In this document: positions 44,859 through 55,600 of the stretch, one piece after another | Layout: each line of letters begins with the position of its first letter | Position numbering within the stretch: position 1 is the stretch's first letter | DNA from: Dipteris shenzhenensis | Taxonomy: Eukaryota; Polypodiophyta; Polypodiopsida; Gleicheniales | Assembly: GCA_047967505.1 (NCBI GenBank) | Contig: CM106538.1 | Direction: 5' to 3' (one strand) | Length of the DNA stretch: 64,000 bases | Translations under genes and position numbers: made by a program | Notes under the pieces: generated by a model | What the model was told of the DNA's origin: nothing | The model's input: only the letters and a program-made list of their open reading frames with translations | Database searches by the model: none

Positions 44859-45295
44859 CTTATTGAGAGAGTAGTCTACATCGTATTCTTCTTCACTTGC
44901 TATGTCTTCTACATCCTCCTTCTACTATAAAAATATAAAAAAGTTATGCGATGTACACATCCCAAATAAAGGCTTAAACAAGCAGATAAGGTTTCATACA
45001 TGCTTTCATTAGAGTGAGTCTCTCCTCCGCTTAGAGCAAAAATTTGAAAAGTAAGGTTTCATACATGCTTTCATTAGAGTGAGTCTCTCCTCCTCTTGGA
45101 GGAAAAATTTAAAAAGTTATGAGATTTACACATGCCAAATAAAAATAAAGGTTTAAATAATCATAGAAGTATAAAGATAGCATGCTTTCATTAGACTCAG
45201 TCTCTTCTCCTCTTGGAGGAAAATATAAAAAAGTTATGAGATTTACACATCCCAATTATAGGCTTGAACAAGCATATAAGTATAAAGATAAGGTT

Positions 45296-46412
45296 TTATA
45301 CATGCTGCAATGTAGTCATATTTTCAGGTTGTTTCCCAATGGTAGTAATTAGATGCTGAATACTCTCAGCCCGAAATGCTAGCAGATCAGCTTCTGTATA
45401 TGATTCCATTTTGACTGGTAACTCCAAATCAAAAATCTCTCTAAGAAACAACATGCAGTTGTAGGCAACTCTCCACCCACAACTATGTCCATCTTTTTGC
45501 TCCACTGGTAGACGTCTTTTGAATTCTACTTGATCTTGTTGCTTCATGGTTGTTCTAATAGTAGATACTAGCTGATATGCAGCACTGTCCATCATGACAT
45601 ATTAAATATATTAATATGTCATGATCATAAGATACAAAATAAGAAAGTATCAAAAATATTAAGAGAATAATTACCTTGGGGAGTTGGCATGATAGCCTTC
45701 CATTGAATTCACAAACCACAAACGGTTGAGTTCAAGGTCCCAGAAGATCAGACTCCAATGTGAGCTACACGACCAGAATAAAAATGATTATTGTTTTACA
45801 CAAACTTGCCAAAGAAATAGTAAAAATAAGGTTAGAGTTGATACTTACGCCTCATGATAAGGCATTAAGATGACTCGCACCCCATCTAAATTCAAAGGGC
45901 TTAACCAAGTGTACAAACATCTTCTATAGTCTTTTGAGGAGAGCTAAGAATAGAAGAAAGGAGAGCATCGAGCATGTAGACACGATGCTGCACTGCACTA
46001 GGAAGCTGAGAAATAACTACATTGCATCAAGAAATAAACAAACGTTAGCTCATAGAATTGATTTGCATTCTGCACTAGGAAACTGATATATAACTACACT
46101 GTGAATAAATAAACAAATGTTAGCTCATTGAAGTAGCAACAAATAAACAAATGTTACCTGAGAATGGCCAAGATAACATTGTCATTAACCTTTTTTAAAG
46201 GATTGGAGAGGATTGAAACCTCCTCTCTACCAAAGCTCAAATACTGAGGTTCTCATTTCAAAACGATCCTAACTTCAAATGAGCTCTCCATTTTATCCAA
46301 TGCAGCTAAATTTGATTCTTCAATCAAATTTAGAGGTGGTTGCATTGTTGAAGTAGAAGGGAGTGCCTCCGTATTGACTTCATCCATTTCTTCTCCCTCT
46401 ATTGCCTGTAAA
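45296..46412 (-). pseudogene. Gene B, C48 (Ulp1-like) peptidase unit c
   Basis: First of the three in transcript order. After an acceptor (TTGTTTACAG, 46412) block 1 is AIEGEEMDEVNTEALPSTST to MESSFEVRIVLK, TGA 46253-46255 (CGA after reversal), then EPQYLSFGREEVSILS and donor CTCAG|GTAAC. Block 2 (about 46025-45850): VYMLDALLSSILSSPQKTIE, a one-base shift, then VRVILMPYHE. Block 3 (about 45770-45680): AHWSLIFWDLELNRLWFVNS|GTAATT. Block 4 (45584-45296): PVEQKDGHSCGWRVAYNCML. The catalytic residues (H, D, Q, C) are all in place. It is closer to unit a than to unit b. Confidence 0.68.
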
Positions 46413-46533
46413 CAAATATGAGAGATTAGATTCATTATCTTTAAATTTGAATCTTATTTAAAAAATTGTATTTAGTTGAGAAATAGAGAGTTCATACCCC
46501 TAAGTATTATAGTAGTGGCCTTTTTTCATAACC

Positions 46534-46953
46534 CTACGAGCCATAATTATCAAAGAAGGCATCATCATGTTTGTCTTCATCCACCAACCTCTCTCTGAAC
46601 GGGTCATGTAAGTCCATCTTTTCATCATCATCAACTGGGACATTATGATCTTCAAGGTAATCATCCATGTCATCGGTGTCCTTGTGGTCTATCTCTTTTT
46701 CATAGCCTGTGGTTAGATCTGCTTGAAGCTGAAAATAAGCCATGAAATGCTTATTTTCAATAATATTTGTGGAGTTGCCTTTTTTGAGGAGATCCTCAAA
46801 TAAATATCCCATCCTGCATAAGGTGACCTCGCAACCTACCGGTAGCAAATTCTCCATCATGGTAAGCAAGAGACTCCCACTTTTTGTAGGACTTCCATAG
46901 TTGTTTTTTTGATAATGTATGGACCTGGGAATATCTTGCTCTTTTAGCATCAA
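46534..46953 (-). pseudogene. Gene B, acidic linker
   Basis: An open frame of about 139 codons, shifted by one or two bases relative to the ParB-like part. It starts LKEQDIPRSIHYQKNNYGSP and ends in an acidic stretch (DHKDTDDMDDYLEDHNVPVD) and FFDNYGS. It lies between the ParB-like and peptidase parts. No domain is recognised; the acidic tail suggests a flexible nuclear-protein linker. Confidence 0.5.
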
Positions 46954-46976
46954 TCTTAAATTATTTGAATTCCCTC

Positions 46977-48707
46977 TTATGTTCTTTTGTAAGGAGTGAT
47001 CAGGGTTGGGACTCCGCTACACAAAAAGAATGATTCAAGAGATTGAATCGCTATGCCACATTCTCTCTTGCCTCTCTTTGCTGCATAAACACCATTATAG
47101 ATCTTTAAATCTGATGAATATGCTCGCTCTAGAGTAACTTGCATGGCTTCTTTGTCTTTTTTATCAACAAAAATGACAATGTTGCAAATTGCCACTTTGC
47201 TAATGGTGGTATATACTATTCTATCAATGAAGTTATGGATATCATCGCTAGAAACTTCATTGATAAAGAATAGTTGTGGCTTATCCCATGCTGACTCATT
47301 CTTGAAGAAGTCATCTTCTGAGACTCCCCTCAAGTTCACAAGCTTTCCAGACTCTGCCATAACCTCTACATTGAATTGAAAGCTTTGGTGCATATCTGTC
47401 GACATCCTTATCTCGCTGATTAATCTTTCCACATACGCAACCACCTGTTGTGGGATTTCTTTTCTCATATAAGAGGTTACTATTTCTGACCCATCTTCAT
47501 CCTTTTTAATCCATCTGTTTGCCCATAGCTTTACCTTGGGTGTTGACAAGGAAGCTATATGCTTCACCACATTATAATCAATGTTACAATGAGTAAGTGG
47601 AATTTGTTTCTTTGACAACAAATACTTAATGGCACTATGCACTGCATCACGCCTCACCTGTACATTGATGCATTCTTCCATGCACTGGTCTTTGTCTTTT
47701 TTTCCAAAAAACCATTCTTTCTTTAAAATTTTTTGTGCTGCCATGGATGCATACTTGTTAGGTAAGTACTTTATAGGCCTCCACATCCTTGCCGTCAACT
47801 CCTTCTTATCCATTACCTTTGACTTGCCGAAGATAAACAAAGGAGCTTCATAGGTCAACTGTCCACGTTCACAAGCAATGCACGTTTCAAGCATCTCATT
47901 GAACACTTCAATAGGACGAAACATGATAGAAGTGTAGTCGGCATATCTGTCCCTCACCACCTTGAGGCTTGTTATACTTTCTTCTCGCTCTTGAGTTCCC
48001 CTAGGCACAACTGCACTCAAAGAAGTATAGAAGTTCGTGAGTGTGTCGGCGTCTGCTTTTGTGACCTTTCGCTTCAAATCAGGATTTGGAGAACCAAATG
48101 TTGTCCATATAACCCTTGCCTTCTGTAAGACCTCTGATGTTGAGGATATCTTACGCTTTCCATGGACATAATGATTAAGTCTTTCGGACTCAATCAAATA
48201 CTTGATCTCATGCTTGAATATACAGATTGTTGCAGGATAATAATGGAATGAACTTATCTTTGCAAATTGTTCTGGAGTGAGTCTTTTGCCCTCCTTTGCT
48301 TCCCTTGTGATCTGATTACAAGCATAAGCCCAATGTTGACCATCAATGGGCTGGAATCTACAATGAAGTAGGAATTCCTTCTTTACTTCCTTTAGCATAT
48401 TCTCACCTTGTGCCTCTTCGCCTTGTTCATGTGGAATATTTTTAAGAGTGTCTTTAAAGAATCGACTGAAGGTTTCCTTGAAATGTGTAGGCCCTGTAAA
48501 TGTTATTTGATCCAGAAAACTATTTTTGGTTGGACAAAACATTATTGGGTGCAAGACCACATTGCTTGCCACAGGTTTCTTACCATCTCTCAAAGCCTCG
48601 TATATTTGCATTGCATAGGATATATCAAGGCTTCGGCTATTAGTAAAGAGAGCTACAGCTTCCACATCTTTGGCATTCACAAACCATGTCCTTTGACCCC
48701 AGATATA
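46977..48707 (-). pseudogene. Gene B, ParB-like (DGQHW) domain region
   Basis: An open frame of 567 codons in the same frame as the N-terminal region, from which a single TGA at 48708-48710 separates it. The ParB-like signature is RFQPIDGQHWAYAC (about residues 107-121 from 48680), close to the DGQHR motif, followed by a helix and the strand YYPATICIF (about 147-155). The remaining ~400 residues are rich in basic and aromatic positions (AVHSAIKYLLSKKQIPLTHC) and match nothing I know. The end (PTLITPYKRT) stops at TAA. This is the longest undamaged ORF of gene B. A ParB-like call is moderate; the only other one here is in gene A. Confidence 0.52.
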
Positions 48708-48710
48708 TCA

Positions 48711-49706
48711 CACATCATCATCTGTAACTGCTTCATTAAGATGCAGATTAAGATCTTTGATTGATGTGAGTTCATCCTGATCATCTTCAGCCTCGGGTTC
48801 TGAGTCTTCTTCATCTTTCTCTTCTTTTAACCATTTTTCATCCACATTATCTCTCTCTACAGTGGGACGATGTCTTTTTTTACTACTTGGAACCGTGGCT
48901 CTTGCAGTACTAGCCTTTTGCATTTCACATCGTGGTTTGCTAGCAAGAGCTTCTAGCATAACTGCAGTGGATCGACCTTGATCTTCTTCAATTTTTTTAA
49001 ATTCCCGTGCACTCAAGGCTTGTTTTTCATCATCCTTAGTTACATCCACCATTTCTTGCTCTAAAAGTTTGTGCTCATGTTCTACATGTTTGTGACAGTG
49101 TGCCTGTTCTTCTTGTCCCTGCATCGAAGTCTGAGCTTTTTGATCTCCTTCATGTGAAGATCCTTGAATATGAGGAGCATATTTTGCATCCTGAAAGTAC
49201 TCAAACATTATCTTTGCATGCATCCTTTTTGCCACCACACTAGGAAATTGCTCCCAAGTATATGAAAGAGTCTCCAATGCACTTTGCAGCTCTGGAAACT
49301 TTGATGGTTGAGGAGGAGGCATCACAAAGGTCTTTGAGTCTCTCCTTGACACAACAATATGAATATTGCCAACTTCAGGATCTGAACTCTTTGTAAAAAT
49401 ATCCACAAAGGTCTCTTTTGGCTCTATCATTATGCCTACCACAAGGCTTGAAGTCATATTATTTTTGAAGAAAGTAGCATCCCATGGATCTTCAACACCA
49501 TCGAACTCCCTTTTTGACATAAGTAGAAAGAGTCTCTTTTCCTTTTGATGAAGAAACCAAGCTCTTCTGCCCATGTGATATCGAGTCCACCTACAAAAGC
49601 CATTGGGGCTATATTCCTTTCCTTTAAAATTCAAAGTGATATCAGAAACCCATTCTCTGATCTCAGAGTCATTTAGGATAGCCACCACATTAGTTGATTG
49701 CTCCAT
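48711..49706 (-). CDS. Gene B, N-terminal region
   Basis: The start is the ATG at 49706 (MEQSTNVVAILNDSEIREWV), right after an acceptor (TTTTCTTGTAG, ending 49711). The frame is open for 332 codons to a TGA at 48708 (CGA after reversal). Conserved-looking parts: GFCRWTRYHMGRRAWFLHQK, SKREFDGVEDPWDATFFKNN and FVDIFTKSSDP. The last 130 residues are Glu/Asp/Lys-rich with a bipartite basic motif (KKRHRP) that could be a nuclear signal. No known domain is recognised. It lies directly upstream of the ParB-like part. Confidence 0.55.
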
Positions 49707-49710
49707 AATC

Positions 49711-51730
49711 CTACAAGAAAAGATAATGAAGAATTTAGATACATACAAGTAAAGTACAATATACAACCCTTGATACAATAAATGTGGGAAATAGCCCAAA
49801 AGGCTTTACAAGGCTTCATATGGCAATAAATGTGGGAAATAGCCTAGAAGGCTTTACAAGGCTTAAATATTTGTACAAATGTAAAAAAATTAGCCAATAA
49901 AGCTTTACAAGTAATATAAAATGTCATCTAGTGATAAAGCTTCAATCTTCGTGAAGACATGTAATCTGTCCATCCATTGATTTGCCCTCTCCACGAGCTG
50001 GTGACCACGGTCGCCAGCCTCCCCCCCTCTCGCACCCCCTCGCACCCCCCCTCTCGCACCCCACCCCCTTCCCCCTCCATGCACCCCCCCTCTCGCACCC
50101 CACCCCCTTCCTCCTCCCCCCCGTTCACCCTTGCCCCCCCTTCCCTGCCCCCTCTCCCCCCCCTCCCCCCTTCCCCCGGGCTGGCAGCCGCGATCGCCAG
50201 CTCCCTAGCCCCCCCCCTCTTGCCCCCCCCTCTCGCACCCCACCCCCTTCCCCCTCTCTCCCCTTCACCCTCGCCCCCCCCTTCCCTGCCCCCTCTCCCC
50301 CCCCTCCCCCCTTCCCTCGGGCTGGCGACCGCGGCTGCCAACCCCCCCCTCTTCCCCACCCCCCCTTCGCGGCCCCCCAACCCCCCTCTTCCCTGCCCCC
50401 TCTCCCCCCTCCCCCCTTCCCTCGGGTTGGTGGCGGGGGGCCCCCCCTTCCTCGCCCCCTCTCCCCCCCCCTCCCCCCTTCCCCCGGGCTGGCAGCCACG
50501 GCCGCTAGCCGCCCCCTCTTCCCCACCCCCCCTTCGCAGCCCCCGAGCCCCCCCTCTCAACCCTCCCCCCCCTCTTCCGCACCCCCCCTTCCCCCTGGCC
50601 CCTCCCACCCCCTCACACCTCCCACCCCCTCCCCCCTCACCCCCCTTCACCCTTGCCCACCCCCCTCCCTGCCCCCTCTCCCCCCTCCCTCCCCCCTTCC
50701 AGCTCCCTCCCCCCCTTCCCCACCCCTTGGCTGGCGGCCGCGATCGCCAGCCCCTCCCACCCCCTTCACCCATCCCACCCCCTTCCCCCTCCCCCTCCTT
50801 CACCCCCGTCCACGCCCCTCCCCGCCCCCTCTCCCCCCTCCCTCCCCCCTTCTAGCTCCCTCCCCCCCCTCTTCCCCACCCCCCCTTCCCCCCCCCTTCC
50901 CCTGGCTGGCGGCCCCTCCCACCCCCCTCTCGCACCCCACCCCCTTCCCCCTCCCCCCCCTTCACCCCCTTCACCCCCCTCCCCGCCCCCTCTCCCCCCT
51001 CCCTCCCCCCTTCCAACTCCCTCCCCCCCCTCTTCCCCACCCACCCTTCCCCCCCCCTTCCCCCTGGCTGGCGGCCGCGGTCGCCAGCCCCTCCCACCCC
51101 CTTCACCCCTCCCACCCCTTTCCCCCTCGCCCCCCTTCACCCCCTTCACCCCCCTCCCTACCCCCTCTCCCCCCTCCCTCCCCCCTTCCCCCCCCTTTTC
51201 CCTACCCCCCCCTTCCCCAGGGCTGGCGGCCGTGGCCGCCAGCCCCTCCCACCCCCTTCCCCACTCCCCCTTCCCCTCCCCCTTCCCCTCCCTTCCCCTC
51301 CCCCCTTCACCCCCGCCCCCCCTTCCCCACTCCCCCTTCCCCTCCCTCCCCGCCGCCAGCCCCCCCGTCCCCTCCTCCCCTTCTGCCAGCCCCCCCCCTC
51401 CTCCCCTTCCGCCAGCCCCCCCCCCTCCTCCCCTTCCGCCAGCCCCCGCCAACCCCCCTCCCCTCCTCCCCTTCTGCCAGCCCCCCCCCCTCCCCCCTTC
51501 CCCCTCCCTCCTTCCCCCCTCCAGGGGAGACCCAGTCCCCCTTGCCCCCCTTCCCTCCTCCTTTCCCCCCTCTACTCCGCCCCCGCCTCTCCCTCCCTTC
51601 CTCCTCCCTTCCCTCCAGCCCCTCCATCCTCTTCTTCTCCTCCCCTCAACCTTTCTCTCTCTAGTTCCTCTCTCTTCAAATTTTGAAAAAAAATCTAGAT
51701 AAAGAATAAATCAAAAAAATTTGCAAGTAC
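49711..51730 (-). other. Gene B first intron: G-rich tract with GCTGGC palindromes
   Basis: The inferred intron has a GT donor (CTTTTCAAG|GTACTT, 51730) and an AG acceptor (49711). About 1.7 kb (49,980-51,660) is almost pure C and T on the plus strand, so the transcript strand is G-rich (GGGGGGAGGG). Every 130-250 bp a palindrome of about 22 bp breaks it: near 49995, 50181, 50321, 50489, 50731, 51067 and 51223. The last has perfect 10-bp arms GCTGGCGGCC/GGCCGCCAGC. Very long Pro-rich or Gly-rich frames here are artefacts. Confidence 0.65.
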
Positions 51731-51830
51731 CTTGAAAAGTTTTGTAAGTTTGCTCTTTCTTGCTTTCTTGCTCTTCCTTCCTTGCTCTCTTGATCGTCCT
51801 TGCTTTCTTGCTTCAATGAATGAAATGAGG
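51731..51830 (-). other. Gene B noncoding first exon (inferred)
   Basis: Between the minus-strand TATA box and the donor at 51731 lies a purine/pyrimidine-mixed leader with repeats of GCAAGAAAGCAAG. It holds no ATG in a long frame. It is inferred from its position between promoter and donor. Confidence 0.45.
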
Positions 51831-51854
51831 GGAGAATGAATGAAGAAGGAAGAC

Positions 51855-51862
51855 TATATATA
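51855..51862 (-). promoter_or_regulatory. TATA box of gene B
   Basis: CTTATATATAGTC on the minus strand lies about 25-30 bp upstream of the likely start of the leader exon. A plus-strand reading (TATATATAAG) is also possible, but no plus-strand gene follows. Confidence 0.45.
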
Positions 51863-51879
51863 AGAAAAATTAGGTTTTC

Positions 51880-52690
51880 CTCCTCCTCTCCTTTTGGCTT
51901 TCCATTCCTCCCCTCTCTCCTATTGGCTTTTCATTTATCCTCTCTCCCATTGGCTCCCATTACTCCCCCTCTCCCATTGGACCCCCATCCCTCATCCCAA
52001 TCTTCCATAAGCCCTCCCCCCATCCATCCATTTCTTCTTCCTCCCCATTGCCACCACTCCCATCCCACATTTCCACCACGTCCCATACTCCTCCCATTTC
52101 CCAAAATCCCATATTTCCCCATCTTACCCTCCTCTTTTTCATCCCCTATTAACTCCCTCACTCATTTCACTCCCTTATTATCCTACTCCCCTATTACATT
52201 CCCCTCTCCCATTCCATTCTTCCCTCCCCACTCTCACTTCCACTTCCCATTACTCACTTGCCATTTGAAAACTATTAATATATTATTATACTATTTTTTA
52301 TACTTATTATCATACACCCCCATTACTTCCCTCTCCCATTCCACTCCTCCCTCCTCACTCCCACTTCCACTTCCCATTACTCACTTGCTATACACATTTG
52401 CAAACTATTAATATATTATTATATGATTTTTTATACTATTTGCAAACTTACATGTGGGCAAAATCACAGGTGTCAAAGCGATCCTATTGTGGTCATACAA
52501 CAACTGTGCTTTTATTCAAGGGCATATTTATCCTCATCAACAAGCTTATTTACTCAAGGTATGAAGTGCATAATTTGTGGACTAGGTGTTTACTTTGTTG
52601 TATCAAAATTGTTTGCCACACACACACACATATACACATACCGAGAATTTTCTAATATTATCACATCTACATTTCTTCGATGGGCACAAA
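51880..52690. other. Pyrimidine-rich DNA between gene B promoter and satellite
   Basis: From 51,880 to 52,260 it is CT-rich with CTCCCATTGG repeated. It then holds two copies of CATTCCACTCCTCCCTCCT-like text with CTATTAATATATTATTATA between. A (CA)n tract lies near 52,620. No gene is supported. Confidence 0.5.
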
Positions 52691-55600
52691 ACTTTATACA
52701 CGCCTCAACCTAGGTCTTATTGACTTGCATAAAAAGTGGTGCACCCATCCCATAAGTACTTGTTTGGATAACACACCTCCAAACGTATTTTATGACGATT
52801 GTGCATAACACTAGAAACAAAATGGTGTATCATGTGAGATCGACTATGCAAAGCATATCCAATGGACACAAGACTTTGCACATTCCTCAACCTAGGTAGT
52901 ATTGACTTGTGTGCAAAGTGGCATCCCCATTCGATAAGTACTTGTTTGAAAAATACACCTACGATCGTGTTTTTTGACCGTTGTGCATGACACCAAGGCC
53001 AAAAATGGTATTTAATACTCAATCTACCATGTAAAGCATATTCGATGGGCACAATACTTTGCACGTGCCTCAAAAGCGGTTGTATGGTATTCCATGCAAA
53101 GTGGAACGCCCATTCAATAAGTACTTTTTAGAATATCACACCTAGGACCATGTTTTTTATTGGTTGTTGTCCATGACACTAAGGCAAAAACGCTGATTTA
53201 TGCTTAATCGACAATGCAACGCATATGTGATCATCACACTACTTTACACACATCTCAAACTAGGTATTATTGACTTACATGCAAAGTGGCGTGCCCATCC
53301 CATAAGTACTTAGTCGAATAACACATCTAGGACCGCGTTTTTTGATGATTGTGCATGACACTAAGGCCAAAACAGTGTTTAATGCTTGTTCGACAATGCA
53401 AAGCATATCCGATGGGCAAAATACTTTGCACACACCTTCAACTAGGTGGAATAGACTTACATGCAAAGTGGCACGCCCATCCCATAAGTGCTTGATCGGA
53501 TAACATACCTAGCAACGTGTTTTTTTACGGATGTGCATGACACTAGAGCAAAAATAGTATTTAATGCTCGATCGACCATGCAAAGGATATCCGATGGGCA
53601 CAAAACTTTTTGTACACCTCAACCTAGGTGGTATTGAAATGTTATCAAAGAGGCACACCCATCCGATAAGTACTTGGTCAGATAACACACCTAAGGGCGT
53701 GTTTTTTTACGGATGTCCATATCACTAGGGAAAAAATGGTGTACAATGCGTGATCGACCATGCAAAGCATATCCGATGGTGACAATAATTTGTGCGCACC
53801 TCAACATAGTTGAAACGGACTTGCGTGCAAAGTGGAGCCCCCATCCGATAAGTATTTGTTTAATTAACACACTTAGGACCATGTTTTTTCATGGTTGTGC
53901 ATGACACTAAGGCAAAAATGGTGTTTTATGCTTGATCGACAATGCAAAGCATATCCGATAGGCACAATACTTTGCACACACCTTCAAATAGGTGGAATTG
54001 ACTTACATGCAAAGTGGCACTCCCATCCAATAAGTGGTTGATCAGATAACATACCTAGCAGCGTGTTTTTTTACGGATGTGCATGACACGAGCAAAAATA
54101 GTATTTATTGCTCGATCGATCATGCAAAGGATATCTGATGGGCACAAAACTTTTTGTACACCTCAACCTAGGTGGTATTGGAATGTTCTCAAAGAGGCAT
54201 ACCCATCCGATAAGTACTTGGTCAGATAACACACCTAAGGGCGTGTTTTTTTGCGGATGTGCATATCACTCATGAAAAAATGGTGTATAATGCGTGATCG
54301 ACCATGCAAAGCATATCCGATGGTGACAATACTTTGCACGCACCTCAACGTAGTTGAAAGGGACTTGTGTGCAAAGTGTAGCCCCCATCCAAAAAGTACT
54401 TGTTTGAATAACACACCTAGGATCGTGTTTTTTCATGGTTATGCATGACACTAAGGTAAAAACGGTGTTTTATGCTTGATCGACAATGCAAAGCATATCC
54501 GATGGGCACAATACTTTGCACACACCTTCAACTAGGTGGAATCGACTTACATGCAAAGTGGCATGCCCATCCCATAAGTGCTTGATTGGATAACATACCT
54601 AGCAGCGTGTTTTTTAACGGATGCGCATGACACTAGAGCAAAAATAGTATTTAATGCTCTTGCAAAGGATATCCGATGGGCACAACACTTTTTGTACGCC
54701 TCAACCTAGGTGGTATTGAAATTTTGTCAATGAGGCACACCCATCCGATAAGTACTTGGTCAGATAACACACCTAATGGCGTGTTTTTTTGTGGATGTCC
54801 ATATCACTAGGGAAAAAATGGTGTATAATGCGTGATCGACCATGCAAAGCATATCTGATGGTGACAATACTTTGGACACACCTCAACGTAGTTGAAATGG
54901 ACTCACGTGCAAAGTGGAGCCCCGATCCGATAAGTACTTATTTGAATAACACACCTACGGCCGTGTTTTTTGACGGTTGTACATGACACCAAGGCCAAAA
55001 CCGGTGTATAATGCGTGATCGACCATGCAAATCATATCCGATGGTGACAATACTTTGCACGCACCTTAACGTAGTTGAAAAGGACATGCGTGCAAAGTGG
55101 AGCCACCATCCGATAAGTACTTGTTTGAATAACTCACCTAGGACCGTGTTTTTTCATGGTTGTGCATGACACTAAGGCAAAAATGGTGTTTTATGCTTGA
55201 TCGACAATGCAAAGCATATCCTATGGGCACAATACTTTGCACACACCTTCAACTAGGTGGAATTGACTTACATGCAAAGTGGCATGCCCATCCCATAAGT
55301 GCTTGATTGGATAACATACCTACCAACGTGTTTTTTTACGGATGTGCATGACACTAGAGCAAAAATAGTATTTAATGCTCGATCGACCATGCAAAGGATA
55401 TTCGATGGGCACAATACTTTTTGTATGCCTCAAACTAGATGGTATTGAAATGTTCTCAAAGAGGCACACCCATCCGATAAGTACTTGATCAGATAACACA
55501 CCTAAGGGCGTGCTTTTTTGCGGATGTGCATATCGCTATGGAAAAATGGTGTATAATGCGTGATCGACCATGCAAAGCATATCCGATGGTGACAATACTT

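Noticed and set aside
49928-51702. ORFs of up to 560 codons (Pro-rich on plus, Gly-rich on minus)
   Set aside because: They arise from C-rich low-complexity DNA that lacks stops in most frames; better explained as intron sequence.
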